The notes beneath the pieces are model-generated. The model had not been told where the DNA came from. It made no database searches and saw nothing but the letters and a program-made list of their open reading frames with translations. The translations under genes and the position numbers were made by a program. A stretch of DNA of 64,000 nucleotides from Letharia columbiana (taxonomy: Eukaryota > Ascomycota > Lecanoromycetes > Lecanorales > Parmeliaceae): NCBI RefSeq assembly GCF_014066305.1, contig NW_023501037.1, forward strand, positions 1,054,501 through 1,118,500, written 5' to 3'. The number at the start of each line of letters is the position of its first letter. Positions within the stretch are counted from its first letter, which is position 1. Below, in pieces: positions 44,426 to 55,907 of this stretch.

Positions 44426-44723
44426 GGTGGGTGAGGGGGGAGGATTAGGGTCGATGGGATGGAGGCTGTTGATTGTCTGGGAGTTTTGGGTGGGGTGCCG
44501 GCAATGTTTGAGGGAGCGAGGGAGGTGGGTGGTTCGAGTTCAGGTTCTGCGGGAAAGGTCGGCGGGTTGCGGTCATTAGTAGTGGGTTTTTATCTGATCG
44601 TGTGACCGGAATGAGAAGCAGTGGTGGTGGGGTTTTCGCTCTGATAACGATTTTGGGTTTAGATTAACTTTCTACTAGACTCAAGCGAACACCTTTCGAG
44701 CATTCTCATGGCTATATTCCCGC

Positions 44724-44933
44724 GTGGGCTGTGAATCCCACTCCTTTCAACAGATCATCGGAACAAGTTTTTACAAGCAAAAGATTGCCCGATTGATGAC
44801 TGGTAATTGGAATAATCCCAATCCATATCGCAGGGTAGAAGACTATGGTAGGATAGGAGAATACGGCAGAATAAGAAAATATTGTAAGATAGGAGAGTAT
44901 GGTACAGTAAGGTACATTGTTATCCCAGGGTAA
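44724..44933 (+). other. Short frame with hexapeptide repeats over an 18 bp tandem repeat
   Basis: Four degenerate 18 bp units run at 44844-44915, of the form TATGGTAGGATAGGAGAA. They lie in an open frame of 69 codons and encode YGRIGE, YGRIRK, YCKIGE, YGTVRY. It sits between the small gene at 44425 and RPN12. No similarity was recognised. It may be a small gene or simply a minisatellite in the intergenic region. Confidence 0.3.
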
Positions 44934-45340
44934 AAGAGTAAGGTGGGGTTCAGGATAGATCTCACCTAGGTCACTTGAGCGGCTACGCGTGCGAAGCCAG
45001 ATGACGCTTTCCTACATATTGGAAGCTTGCCCATACTTGACTTCTACACGACCATTGGTTTTCTGTGAAAGAATCGAAAAGATAACGAAAAGTCAGTGTC
45101 AATAAAGAGTCAATAGAGAGCTAATAGTTAGCGACGACGCCTTGGCCTGTCTAACTCAAATAGTACCTAAAGTAAAGTATGATCACGTGGATCGGACGTC
45201 TTTCCGCCGCGCTTCGGGCCGGCTTTCGACCGGCGATTATCGCGCTACGCTCAATCCTCTCAACAGCGTCGCCCAGGGCCTCAGCTTTTCATCAAAGCCA
45301 GCGTCTCACCGTCGCCCAAGCCCGCGCCGCACCTCCCACA

Positions 45341-46230
45341 ATGTCCACCACCGAGCTGAGCACCACGCTCACTCAGCTCCAATCCTCACCCCCCCCTTCG
45401 TCACAGAAGATCGCCTCCCTCCTCTCGACCGCCAAACGACAACTCCTCCACCTCGACGCCCTCCTGCCCGCCCCGAGCACATCGCCACACCTCCTGCACC
45501 TCGCCCGCACGACGCTCGAAACCGGCGCGCTGTTCTCCATCCGCCTCCAAGATCCCGACGCCTTCACGCGCTACTTCCAGCAGCTCCTCCCCTTCTACGA
45601 GCTCCCGCCCTCGAGCTTCAAGCCCGCCGGGGACGGCCAGCGCAGCAAAGTGACGGGCCTGTACCTCCTGCTCCTGCTGACCAAGGGGGACTACGCCGGC
45701 TTCCACACGGTGCTGGAGGGGCTGGAGGTGGAGATGGGCGGGAGGGCGGGTGCGGGACTCGAGGAGGACAGGTTCATCGGGTATCCGGTCAAGTTGGAAC
45801 GGTGGCTGATGGAGGGGAGCTACGATCGCGTGTGGGGAGCGACGAAGCGGGAAGGGGTGCCGGGGGAGGAGTTTGGGGTGTTCAGCGAGGTGGGTGGTCC
45901 CCTCTGCTTCGCTCGGTCGGATGCGGTTGCTGACGGTTGATCATCGGTTAGGTCCTCGTCGGCACTATCCGCTCGGAGATCGCATCGTGCTCGGAAAAAG
46001 CTTACCCGTCCCTTCCCATCGCCAACGCGAAGAATCTGCTTTTTCTGGAGAGCGAAGGCAGCGTGGTGGAGTTTGCCCGGGGCAGGGACTGGGTGGTGCA
46101 GGATGGGCGGATATACTTCCCGTTGCAGCAGGGAGAGGGTGTGAGGAGTGAGAAGGAGATCCTGGTGGCGAGCGGACAGGTCATTGAGAACGCGATCGGC
46201 TATGCTAGGGAGCTGGAGACTATCGTCTAG
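45341..46230 (+). CDS. RPN12: 26S proteasome lid subunit RPN12
   Basis: Two exons, 45341-45889 and 45952-46230, intron 62 bp; 275 residues. The protein has the PSMD8/Csn8 fold: FSIRLQDPDAFTRYFQQLLP, VTGLYLLLLLTKGDYAGFHT, IGYPVKLERWLMEGSYDRVW, then after the intron VLVGTIRSEIASCSEKAYPS and IANAKNLLFLESEGSVVEF. The C-terminal IENAIGYARELETIV closes the winged helix. Rpn12 joins last in lid assembly and triggers lid-base docking (family knowledge). An in-frame ATG at 45179 would add 54 residues that resemble a mitochondrial presequence; the usual start is MSTTELSTTL. The gene is strongly GC-rich at its 5' end. Confidence 0.93.
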
Positions 46231-46625
46231 ACAGTCTGAAGAAATTAGAAGCATCAAGCCTGGCGTTCCATCCCCGCTAGACGTGCGATTCCCCGTGAGG
46301 TTCAAACCCATATGGCCGTAGCCACGAGGAATTATCATTGGAAGAGAAACTTCTAAGCGAGTTTCGGGTTTTGCATCTATTTGCCACCTAAAGGCTGGTG
46401 TCTGCTCCTCTCGCCACGAGGAGCCGTCTCCATTGCAACATCATGAGGGAGCGAGTGCAAAGGTTGCAGATCAGTCACAAAGGATCATGAACGCGATACA
46501 TAGTTACCAGTTTTCTAAAAACGAGTATAGCAACATGCTGTATATGGGGTATCCGCGGCTTACGCAATGACGCTCAAAATGCTTGCACCAAAGCCATGAC
46601 CAGCGTGACATGTATCGTGCCACCT
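46231..46625. other. Intergenic, nothing recognised
   Basis: About 395 bp between the convergent RPN12 and DUF1917 genes; 3' flanks only. Confidence 0.4.
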
Positions 46626-47540
46626 TCATCCAGCCTTTTCCTTCTTCTCAGCCAGCACGTCTTTCGAGGAGAACAGACTCGCCTTGACCCCCCAATCATT
46701 CTTGCTCTCGATCCCGAGGTACGTGAACGCGTCCGCCTTGTAGTAGATAGCCCTCTCCTCGCCCATTGGCCCTGGCCCCTTCCCCTTCACCAACCCCATA
46801 CCGACCAGTCTCTCAAGCACCCTCCTCACATCCGCCCCGTCCGAGAAATCTTCCGTGTAGATGCAGATCAGCCTCGGCGTCACGTTCCCCGACCCGTCAT
46901 CCGTGGCGACCTTGGCCGCACGCCCAAGCTCCCCGGCCGCGGTGGCCGTGGCGACGAGAGACCAGACCCTGTCGACGTCGGCCGCCATCGGAAAGAGCAT
47001 CCATTTCCCGGACGGACATGCCTTTTCTTTCGCAGCGGCGTAGAGGTCCGCCTCCGCTTGCTTGCGCAGTGGTGTCAATTTGCGGCCGATGGTGCTCTTC
47101 GCTTTGCCAGCCATTGAGGCTTCGATGCCGGATCTTGTGGCTTCGAAGTCTTCGAGGATGCCTCGACCTCTTTCCATGAACCCTGCTCGGTCTTCATCGG
47201 TGGGCCGTGATTTGGAGCGCGGGTTCGCTATGTAGATCCAAGGGCCGCAGTTGTCTGCATGTGTGGCGCGAGGAGGTAGGCGCGACAGGAAAGAGGTAAC
47301 AGTCTCTGATAGCTGGCGGCCGGCGGAGTCGCCCTCATACATGTTGTAGAGCTTCTTCGGCGCGAGAGCAGAGCTAGAGGCATGAGCCACTGTGATGGCA
47401 GCGATGACGGCGAGTTCGCTGTTGTGAGTAGCCCAGTAACGTGAGGGGTCAAAAGTTGCTGCACGGTCTTCGAGCTCGGTACGGAGTTGTACGTCCCCTA
47501 GCTTTTTCTTAATGGAAGGATCGATCGAGGTCTTCACCAT
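46626..47540 (-). CDS. DUF1917/Bles03-like protein
   Basis: Single exon, 304 residues. The middle and C-terminal regions match the Bles03/C11orf68 family: CGPWIYIANP, CPSGKWMLFPMAADVDRVWS, TAAGELGRAAKVATDDGSG, PRLICIYTEDFSDGADVRRV and LERLVGMGLVKGKGPG. The fold resembles eIF4E, but no biochemical function is established that I can rely on. The protein lacks membrane segments or signals. It is divergent from DPH7, with about 280 bp between starts. Confidence 0.8.
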   Translation of the reverse strand: MVKTSIDPSIKKKLGDVQLRTELEDRAATFDPSRYWATHNSELAVIAAITVAHASSSALAPKKLYNMYEGDSAGRQLSETVTSFLSRLPPRATHADNCGPWIYIANPRSKSRPTDEDRAGFMERGRGILEDFEATRSGIEASMAGKAKSTIGRKLTPLRKQAEADLYAAAKEKACPSGKWMLFPMAADVDRVWSLVATATAAGELGRAAKVATDDGSGNVTPRLICIYTEDFSDGADVRRVLERLVGMGLVKGKGPGPMGEERAIYYKADAFTYLGIESKNDWGVKASLFSSKDVLAEKKEKAG

Positions 47541-47822
47541 GGAAAGAACGGACCATAGAAGCTCGAATCGTCTGAAAGGGAACCACCACCCACATCTTCC
47601 TCACCATCGTCAGGCATCTTTTTAACAGATTTTCGATTACATGGTAATAGAGCAACTTTTAGCTTCATTCGTCAGGCCAGATACTTTACCTTTGCCTTTC
47701 ATCGACGCGAAAGGCTCGAGGCTCGGCTATTTACCGCCGCTAGTTCGTCGTAGCCCTAACGATATTGTTACTTCGCCGGGATGCTACCCTTGGATGCGGG
47801 ACGTCACTCCTCCTTCTCGGTG

Positions 47823-49337
47823 ATGGATGGCAGTGACACAGCGGATGACGCCCCGCCTATCTCCTCTGATTACAGCATCATACTGGACTTGCCGCCAAGT
47901 TGCGTAGAGTTTTCACCCTCACATCCAGACTGTTTTGTAGTTGGCACGTACTACTTGAAGCCCGAATCAGGGGCCAGCCATACAACATCTATACAACAGG
48001 AGGATGACCAAATCGAACCGCCAGCGCAGGATCGCAGGGGTAGTCTGATGTTGTTTAATTTGACAGACGAACGACTGTGAGTGCTGACCATGGAACGCGG
48101 CAATATTTCTGGGGATAAGCCCCACAAGATGTGCAGAGAATACTCAGCGATTATTTCTTTTGCGTCCACCAATGATGTGTACGAGCAGGATTTGGCTCAG
48201 TGTCAGGGGTCAAGTCCCTTGGAAACGGTAGGCTGATTTGGGAAACAGAGCACTTCGCCACAACGTGCACCTTGATTATGCGATCCTTGACCTTCACTTC
48301 ACGCCATTCAGGAAAGGTATATTCGCAATTGCCACGAGCTTAGGGACGGTTTGCCTATGCACCATGAATATTCAGGGGACCGGTCCCATAGAAATCGTCA
48401 ACACGTATGAGATCTTTCCTATCTCCTCACTCGTATTGTCTCTCGCCTGGAACCGCGAACTGTCCCATTCAGACACAATAGCGGCATCTTCTTCCGATGG
48501 TCGAATTGCAATATTCGATTCAAAGTACCAGCCTCCCATGACTTACACAAAGACCGAAGCACATTCCCTCGAAGCATGGACACTCGCATGGACGTCTAAA
48601 GGAGCAGAGGATGACTTACGCCCAGAATTGTACTCAGGAGGGGATGATTCCGTTCTATGTAGGCACGGTCTATCCGTTCGCCCCGTCAGCGGAAGCCTCG
48701 ATGAGGGTAACATACCCTCCCATGGATACGATTTTCAGGCGCCTTTCCGCGATACGAAAATCCATATGGCAGGAGTGACTGCGATATTGCCATTGCAACC
48801 TGTTTTTCATGGGGAACAGATCCTTCTGACTGGCAGCTATGATGAATACGTTCGAGTCCTAATGCCTATTGACGGATATAGCAGGCCAAAGATTCTGGCG
48901 GAAGAGAGACTAGGAGGAGGGGTATGGAGGCTGAAAATTCTCGATTTCGAGGCGCCAGACCGTGGCAGGGGTACGTTAATATCTGGACAAACCTCTGGTT
49001 CATACCAAGAAGCCCAGTTTTAACCCAGCATCCGTCCTATGGCTGAGGTCTTTTACCTTGAATAGGTGGCGCTGACTCCGAATCTCCTATAGGTCCAGTA
49101 TTTAGGGTACTGGCTAGTTGCATGCATGCTGGTGCAAAGATTCTGGAGGTTCGACGATCAGACGGTGGAAAGTGGCTCATCAGTGTCCTAGCAAAGTTTG
49201 TGGAGCATGAAAGTATGAATTATGCCAGCGACGGTCGCCCAAGATATGGTGGACGGGGAGTGGAGGGTTTCATCGTCGTTTCCACAAGCTTCTATGACAA
49301 GAGGCTCTGCGTGTGGAAGACCAAAGTCTGCTCATGA
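47823..49337 (+). CDS. DPH7: Diphthine methylesterase DPH7 (WD40)
   Basis: Three exons, 47823-48076, 48249-48970 and 49093-49337, introns 172 and 122 bp; 406 residues. An in-frame ATG at 47781 is an alternative start. The N-terminus is SIILDLPPSCVEFSPSHPDC, followed by WD blades (LDYAILDLHFTPFRKG; NRELSHSDTIAASSSDGRIA; PELYSGGDDSVL). The signature GSYDEYVRVL and LGGGVWRLKILDFE precede the intron, and exon 3 reads PVFRVLASCMHAGAKILEV and YDKRLCVWKT. DPH7/Rrt2 demethylates diphthine on eEF2 before the final amidation step of diphthamide synthesis (family knowledge). Intron 2 ends in the ILE-like block CGCTGACTCCGAAT. Intron 1 contains a possible extra exon whose use would meet a stop. Confidence 0.88.
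48971..49092 (+). repeat. Probable decayed ILE-type intron (DPH7 intron 2)
   Basis: 122 bp intron, donor GTACGTTA, acceptor TCCTATAG. Its 3' end GGCGCTGACTCCGAATCT matches the ILE 3' signature, and the 5' GTACGTTA matches the dim-2 and MFS pair. The middle is shortened and divergent. Confidence 0.5.
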
Positions 49338-49669
49338 AAAGAGTGACAATGGGTACCAGTCCACAAGCTGACATATAGAATCGGGTCGAGGCCCACAAGT
49401 CTGTCAAAGGTTCGGATAGAGAACTTATTTGCCCAACATTACTTTTGGTGGTCGTTTGCCTATAGGTCTGTCAATTTTAGCCTTTGAATTGCAATTGGCC
49501 CTTCTGGACGGTTTTCAATCCAGTCAAAAATTCCCTGATAGCTGCACATTCGTTCTGATGGGTAGCACCCAAAGTGCTGCAGTTTGTTTGGAAATGGCCA
49601 ACATCCTCCATTGACCAGCTCCACTGCGGCACATCCGGTACTTTTCACTGTTCTGCGAATCAGCTCTGG
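49338..49669. other. Intergenic, nothing recognised
   Basis: About 330 bp of convergent 3' flanks between DPH7 and RMI1. Confidence 0.4.
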
Positions 49670-50365
49670 TCATTCTGAACCCCGTGTTTCATGCTCAGTC
49701 GCCTCGATAGCAGCCTTCAATTCCGCCTTCCTGCCCTCCTTCCATGCCTTATGCAGCTCTTCAATCTTGCCTCCCAACACCGTAACCGTGGTAGGCTCCA
49801 GCAGCACAGCCCCTCTCGCTACCAGTGTATTTTTTAGTATCATCTTACAGCCAATGCTCATGCCCAGCCCCACTCCCTCTAGTCCCTTCAGCTCAATCCC
49901 ATACACCCGTCTCCCTGCCGCATCTTGAAGCAACAGTTTATGCGGTCCACCACCTTTCTGAACTGTTGCTCCTGCACTGTCATCCTCCACTGTAGCAGCC
50001 ACGCGAATGATTTCCCTCCCCTTGGTGCCCTCTCCCCTTTCCAGCGCTTCGATTGCTTCAATCTGCTCCCAGCGACTCTTGCTCATGTCCTCGACTGCCA
50101 ACACTTGCACAGCGATTGAGCCACCGAGGCGACGCTCTTTGAGATTGACATTATGCACGTCTTGCGGGAAGCAGGTTGAAGGGGTGGTGGTGAGAGATTG
50201 TGTGATGTCGGAGGCTAGCAGACGGAAACATGCCGTTTGTGTCAGAGCTGGGAAGGGCGTGGTGGGCCGTTGGGTTGTTAGGAAGGCGGAGAGCCATGTG
50301 GGGTTTGGCGTGAGAGATTTTGTAGCTGTGAGTTGGGCGGATATTTGGGCTGCTGGGTCTGACAT
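49670..50365 (-). CDS. RMI1: RecQ-mediated genome instability protein RMI1
   Basis: Single exon, 231 residues. The N-terminal helical part (WLSAFLTTQRPTTPFPALTQ) and the OB-fold core (GSIAVQVLAVEDMSKSRWEQ; HKLLLQDAAGRRVYGIELKG; MSIGCKMILKNTLVARGAVL; TVTVLGGKIEELHKAWKE) match fungal Rmi1. Rmi1 binds Top3 and stimulates dissolution of double Holliday junctions with the RecQ helicase Sgs1/BLM (family knowledge). Length is close to yeast Rmi1 (241). It is divergent from VPS51 with 299 bp between starts. Confidence 0.9.
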   Translation of the reverse strand: MSDPAAQISAQLTATKSLTPNPTWLSAFLTTQRPTTPFPALTQTACFRLLASDITQSLTTTPSTCFPQDVHNVNLKERRLGGSIAVQVLAVEDMSKSRWEQIEAIEALERGEGTKGREIIRVAATVEDDSAGATVQKGGGPHKLLLQDAAGRRVYGIELKGLEGVGLGMSIGCKMILKNTLVARGAVLLEPTTVTVLGGKIEELHKAWKEGRKAELKAAIEATEHETRGSE

Positions 50366-50664
50366 CGTACTTGGTCTTCAATAAGGGGTTTGTGCTTCAC
50401 TGCTGAATGTATTACTAAGCACTACGATTGATGGTCAGATCATCAGAATCTCCATGAGACCTCCGCATGAGGACCATGCTATCTCCTCTGCTAATCCATT
50501 CTATTCAGAGTTCTGATACCGAAATGAAGACGACCATAACGCTAGCAAACAAAAGCCCTAATTAAGCGAACGACCGCGCTTGTCGCGCCTCTGCTGGCAC
50601 TCAAAAAGTTCCCGATCCTTGCCCGCAGGCTGCGTGGTCCACTGTTCAACATTACTCCTCCACA

Positions 50665-51411
50665 ATGGCAACAGTCACTTCCCCACGCCCTTCCAACCCC
50701 TCCGGCTCCCTCGCCAGCACGCCCACCACATCCCGCACCACCTCCCCGGCCCCAACCCGCCGCCAACACCGCGCCGCTCTCCGCGACTACTACAATCTCA
50801 AAACCGCCGCCCCCAACGAAGCACCCTCGAACTCCCACGCCTCGGAACCGGATTCCCCATCCAGCGAGCTCGACGCCTCGGACTTCGACGCGGACGCGTA
50901 CGTGAAGTCCGTCCTTGCAGGGCATGGGTTGGAAGGGGTGCTCAGGGTCGAGGCGGGCTTGGTCAATGAGATCAAAGGGCTAGATGGGGAGAGGAAAGCG
51001 TTGGTGTATGACAATTATTCGAAGTTGATCACGGCGACGGACACGATTAGGAGGATGCGGGATAATATGGACCCGTTGACGCCGACGACCAGTACGCTGA
51101 GTCCGGCTGTCGCGCATATTGCGGAGACGGCGAGGGGGCTGGTTGCGAGGGCAGGGAACGGAAATGGTGGAAAGGAGGCAGATGGTGGGGAGGAAAGAAG
51201 AGAGGTGGAGAAGGTGAGAAGTAGGCAGAGGGATACAGTGAGGTGGGTGTTGGGCACGCCGAGGAGGCTGGGGTTGATGATTGATGACGGGAGGGTGGAG
51301 GATGCGAAAAGGGATTGGGGGGAGATACAGGGGATACTACGGAGATGGCGAGATGTAGCTGGCGTTGAAGAATTGAGAGATGCATGTGAAAAGACCATGA
51401 GCAAAGTCTGA
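50665..51411 (+). CDS. VPS51: GARP/EARP tethering subunit VPS51
   Basis: Single exon, 248 residues. After a Ser/Thr/Pro-rich start comes the conserved region RRQHRAALRDYYNLKTAA, DASDFDADAYVKSVLAGHG, LEGVLRVEAGLVNEIKGLDG and ERKALVYDNYSKLITATDTI, which defines the Vps51/Vps67 N-terminus. The tail is coiled and polar. Vps51 links the GARP complex to the SNARE Tlg1 for endosome-to-Golgi transport (family knowledge). It is the short fungal form; animal Vps51 is much longer. Local GC content is high. Confidence 0.93.
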   Translation: MATVTSPRPSNPSGSLASTPTTSRTTSPAPTRRQHRAALRDYYNLKTAAPNEAPSNSHASEPDSPSSELDASDFDADAYVKSVLAGHGLEGVLRVEAGLVNEIKGLDGERKALVYDNYSKLITATDTIRRMRDNMDPLTPTTSTLSPAVAHIAETARGLVARAGNGNGGKEADGGEERREVEKVRSRQRDTVRWVLGTPRRLGLMIDDGRVEDAKRDWGEIQGILRRWRDVAGVEELRDACEKTMSKV

Positions 51412-51588
51412 ACAAGTCAAGTCCAGAGGAAGAGAATCTTGGCATTGAGTCCGGAGTTCGATGCATCCAATCCCTCGGATTGCGCCTCTCACAACGTAGT
51501 AGGTCTCCCGGAATATTCTATGTGTCTAACGCCGGAAATGCTGAACATCATCATAACCATCACATCATCTAATCATACACCATTACCT

Positions 51589-54500
51589 TCAGATAAGGGC
51601 TTCCCACCCCTGAGCAGTCCAAGGGGCAACCATGACAGCTCTCTGTGCATCATCGAGCCTCGTTGTTCCCGAGTAAGCCTTGGAAAGGTCATGTGCATCA
51701 AGATTACCTCCAGGTGGACAAGCTTTGGTTGCTGTAAGCACAGCCATTGTTGCAGGATAGCTTTCTTTTGAAAGACCAGCCAGCTGTGCCCAGCCGTGGG
51801 GCTGTGAAGGTGCAAGCATAGTGGTGGTGGTTGCTTGCGACATCTCTGACGCGTCTTGCCCTTCCTCACCAGGGAAAAGCGCGGAAATAGTCGTCAGTAG
51901 CTCGGCGACTTTGCTTTGCTCCTGGACAGTCAAGGAGTCTCGGGTTCGCAGTCCTTCTAGATCCACAGTCACGGCTTCAATGGTATCTCGGTCATCGTCT
52001 AGAACAGCAATGACACCGAGGAGAATGATGGCGCCTGAGTGACCAGGGTGGTTCTCTACGCAATCAAATAACTGCTCTCGAGCAACGCTCCGTTCTTTGT
52101 CGCCGCCTTTCGCCCATAGTACTTGTGCCAGAAGACATACTATGTCGGGATTACCTTGCGTCTCTTCCAAAGCGCTTCGGAACATGCTGATAGCTTGGTC
52201 CATCATCCCTTGATAGTAGTAGGCTAAACCAGCTGTCATATGCGCCGAGAGTCGGACTTTTTGACGAGCCTCGTTCTTCACATATTCTTCTTCGGAGAGG
52301 TTAAGAGCTGCCTCTGCATTCTCGGCCGCAGCCTCAAACTCTCGCTCTGCTAATTGAGCTCGACTCAGATCTGCTTTTGCTAGCGCGAAGGGCATGAGAA
52401 GGACTGGAGATTCTGACGTCTCGTACTTCGCTTCAAGGGTTGAAGCGACCTGGTCGAGTGTAGCTGCTGCGTCGCCGAAGTCGCCGACTCGCTCAGCGAA
52501 TAGGGACGAGAGATGCTGGAAAGCGGAATCCGCAGGAACTTGAGAGCGTAATTGATGGAGAGCGAACAGAGGCTGAATCGCGCTTGTCGTGCTGCTTGTT
52601 GGAGATAAGAGGAGATGATCGAATATGGACATAGCGAATTGTCGCTTGATCATGGGAGAGGACGAATCCGCTATCTCAAAAGCGTGGGTGAACAAATATC
52701 GAGCTTCGTTGACTTCTCCAACGTGCATGGCCAACAGACCTTGCCCAAGCCATGCTTGAGCATAATCGGGATCGGAAGACTGTGCTCGTGTGTAAGCGTC
52801 ATTAGCAAGCTGAATGTCATTCTGTATCAGATACAGTGTTCCCAGATTCGTCCAGACTCTTGCAATCTTATCATTGAGGTAAAGGCTGCGAACAAACGAA
52901 TGCTGGGAGACTTTCGGGTTGAGTTCGCTTGTCACTATGCCAAGAGAGTTCCAGAACTCAGCGTTACCAGCTTCGAGCTCGATCGCTCTTTTGAACGCCT
53001 GTACAGATGCTTTGAGATATTTCAGTAGCTTCTTCTTGGACTCCGTCGTAGGCCCGCCCTGACTGCATACGTGCGCGCGATGCTCTGTCCAGCCGAGGTT
53101 ATACCACGCAACAGCTCTGGCATGAATGTCATTCGCACAAGCGTGAATTGCACGTTTCTGTGCCAATATCGCTGCGCTTATGCTCAACTGGAGAGAAGGT
53201 GTCTGCTGGTCGGGTTGTGTCAAAGTCTGCAACGTCTTATCACTGATTCCATCTATCTCTGCCAGAACGGTGTACACCTCAAGATTGATGTCGGCCTTCA
53301 GAAGCGATAGCAAGACTTGAGTCGGGAGCCTTGAACCGTACGCTGATGCATAGGTATATATGGCGCAGGCGTCAGCAACTGCTTTCCAAAGGTTGAAAGC
53401 TTCGTGATGTTCTTTTGCAACGATCGTAGCAACACTTATTGCTTCGCTCGCAGCATCTGCTGCACGGCCGAAGAAGCCAAGTTCAATGTTGTGCCAAGCG
53501 CCTTCAACGAGACTTTGCAAAAGGGCAATAGAGACTCCGAATTCGGCAGGTCTATATTTCAAGACCTCTTGATATCCAGCAATGGCATCATCATACTGGC
53601 CCAACTCTCGCTTCACGTTTGCGAGCATGTACTTCGAAAACCAATTATCCTTGACACTACTGTCTTTGGAAGTCTCAAGTTTTTGGGCGTGTTCGAAAGC
53701 CTTGGTGGCCGCAATGTAACGCCCCGAGTTATGGTAGCTTTCGCCGAGACCTACCCAGCAATGGTAGTTGTTGGGAGAAGATCGTAGTGCTGACTGAAAA
53801 GAGACGATACTTTTTGGGTAGTCCTGGTTGTTGAGCTGAACAACTCCTAGAGCTGCAAAAGGCCAGCTGACTCCTTTCTTTTTCGACCCAGGAGCCGCTC
53901 TGACTTTGCCAGAATCCACCACTCGCTGGGCGACGACCTCAACTACGTCCCATTCGCCTGATTTGGCAAATGCTTGAGCAAGGCGCTCCGCGGCCTCGAC
54001 TTCAGATGATGAGAGCTCAAAAGCTTTTTGGAAACATTTTCGAGCACGCTTCTTGTCTCTCCCGTAGTCGGCATAATATATGCCAAGTATTGTGTAGGCA
54101 GGCGCATAGTTCAAGTCTGCTTGCAGCGAAGCAAGAAACCGAGCGTATGCCCCTTCACGATTTTTGCGCGCCTTGCTAGAAGTTTCCCTGTTCCAGATGC
54201 ACATACCCATCCGATACAGCGTTTGAGATCGTAGCAATTTTGCTCGTGTGTCAGAACCTTCCATATCTGGAAGGCAATCCTCGAGCTCATGCAGGCTCGT
54301 CTCGCTGTCGCCATTCAGGGCTTTGCACCAGGCCGCCTCGGCTTTTATCTTAGGTTCAGAATTTCGCTTCAAAGCACGGTCGAAAAATTCGATGGCTTTG
54401 ACGTACTCCTCCTGTTCTTCGAGTATCAAACCGATCCCGATCAGTGCAGAACTCTCGGTAGGTTTGTGGTGGAGTACCTTCTCAAACAGCTCCATTGCTT

Positions 54501-55907
54501 CTGGGTGATGCCGCGGCGGCTGAAATTGGACCAATGCTGTGGCCAGAATAGTTCTTATTGCATCGAACGAATTTCCTAGGGCAAGGCCAGACATGCCAGA
54601 TTCATTCAAAATACACTGCAGCCCTTGTCTTGCTGTGGCCGCAGCGCTCTCATATTCTTCGAGATGTAAGTACATGAGCCCCATAATACGGCGTGCTAGG
54701 ATTGACGATGAGCTCTCTTCCATGCCTTCAGTCATGAGGATGAGCCTGTTCTCTCCGGACAATGGAGAACTGTGTTCACTCTCCTCGTTCTGCTCTTGGG
54801 CGGGACCTGTCAATTTCGGAAACGGAGAAATGTCGCTATCGAAGAAGCCTCTCAATAGCTTGCTTAGCCCGCTATCTGGAAACAGTGCAATGAACTCTCT
54901 GAGTAATCCAGCATCCATCTCCTCAATGTATGTGGCATCTCTCCACTCCAGATCGATTGTCCAGGCAAGCAGGAATTGGTGCTTCAGGATAACCAACCCT
55001 TGCGCCATCTTCTGGACTTGCTTCCTTTTCGCTTCCTTCTTCGCCGTCGGTAGGGCGATGAGGGTATCGTATGCATGCTGGAGGAGTTTCTCCTCGCATT
55101 GACGTCGGATCTTGTCATCGTGGGTCCAGTCGATAATATTTTCGTACAGAGACTCCAGCAGACTGTTCTCCAACACCTCTCTCTTAACCTCTGAAGTGAC
55201 TTGGTCGATCTTAGCTCCAAGACGCGTCCGCCGTTGCCCAATTTCAGTGTTGATCTTCTCCTTTTCTTCCGCTTCTACTATATCTGCGATATTGGAATAT
55301 GTGAAAGCTGGTTGGGGAATTTGACCTTCGAGGTAGTCATACAGAGTAGTGGTGGGCAGTAGAACCTCCAAAGAATGTTTGTATTGTGCCCTAGAACCGT
55401 ACTTTTTGGCATTTTCTGTGTACTTTTGCACGACTGTTTGACACCGTATCTTGTCATTCCTAATACCGCAACTTCATCAGCCACAATATCCCGTCACTCA
55501 ACGTACAAAATCTTGCCCCACATACTCGTTCATGTGTATCTCCGCTAATCGAGTCGCAGCATCATGATATCTGTCAAGCTTCTTGCCAGCTTGCTTATCG
55601 TAAAGACCCACTAGCCCTTGCCATGCTAAAGCGTCTTTGTCTTTTAATCCAATGGCAATTTTGTAAGCTTCTTCGGAATCTTCATTCTGATCCAGCTTTT
55701 CGAGCGCTCGGCCTAGGAATACATTGCTAGAGACGGCAGAGTCAGTCTCACCACTGATAAAATAGGCACAATAAGTAGGAATGTATACGCATGGTAGTTA
55801 TTTGAATCCGTCCTCAGCACCGTCTTGGCTTGATCAATTGCATCCTGATACTTGTTCGCATCCAAAGCAGCTTTTGCAGCTTTGAGAGCTGCTTTTGTAC
55901 CGGACAT
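51589..55907 (-). CDS. SKI3: Superkiller TPR protein SKI3
   Basis: Three exons, 55907-55789, 55726-55526 and 55459-51589, introns 62 and 66 bp; 1396 residues. It begins MSGTKAALKAAKAALDANKY with the first TPR (AIDQAKTVLRTDSNNYHA), and TPRs continue throughout, for example NVFLGRALEKLDQNEDSEEA, WPFAALGVVQLNNQDYPKSI and RVWTNLGTLYLIQNDIQLAN. The C-terminal SAHMTAGLAYYYQGMMDQAI and final QRAVMVAPWTAQGWEALI agree with fungal Ski3. Ski3 scaffolds Ski2 helicase and Ski8 and couples them to the cytoplasmic exosome for 3'-5' mRNA decay (family knowledge). The length is close to yeast Ski3 (1432). Confidence 0.95.

Noticed and set aside
48093..48236. Extra small exon inside DPH7 intron 1 (IWLSVRGQVPWK)
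   Set aside because: Its use would require a 21 bp intron next to it or would meet a TAG; skipping it gives a clean in-frame join with a CTGAT branch site.
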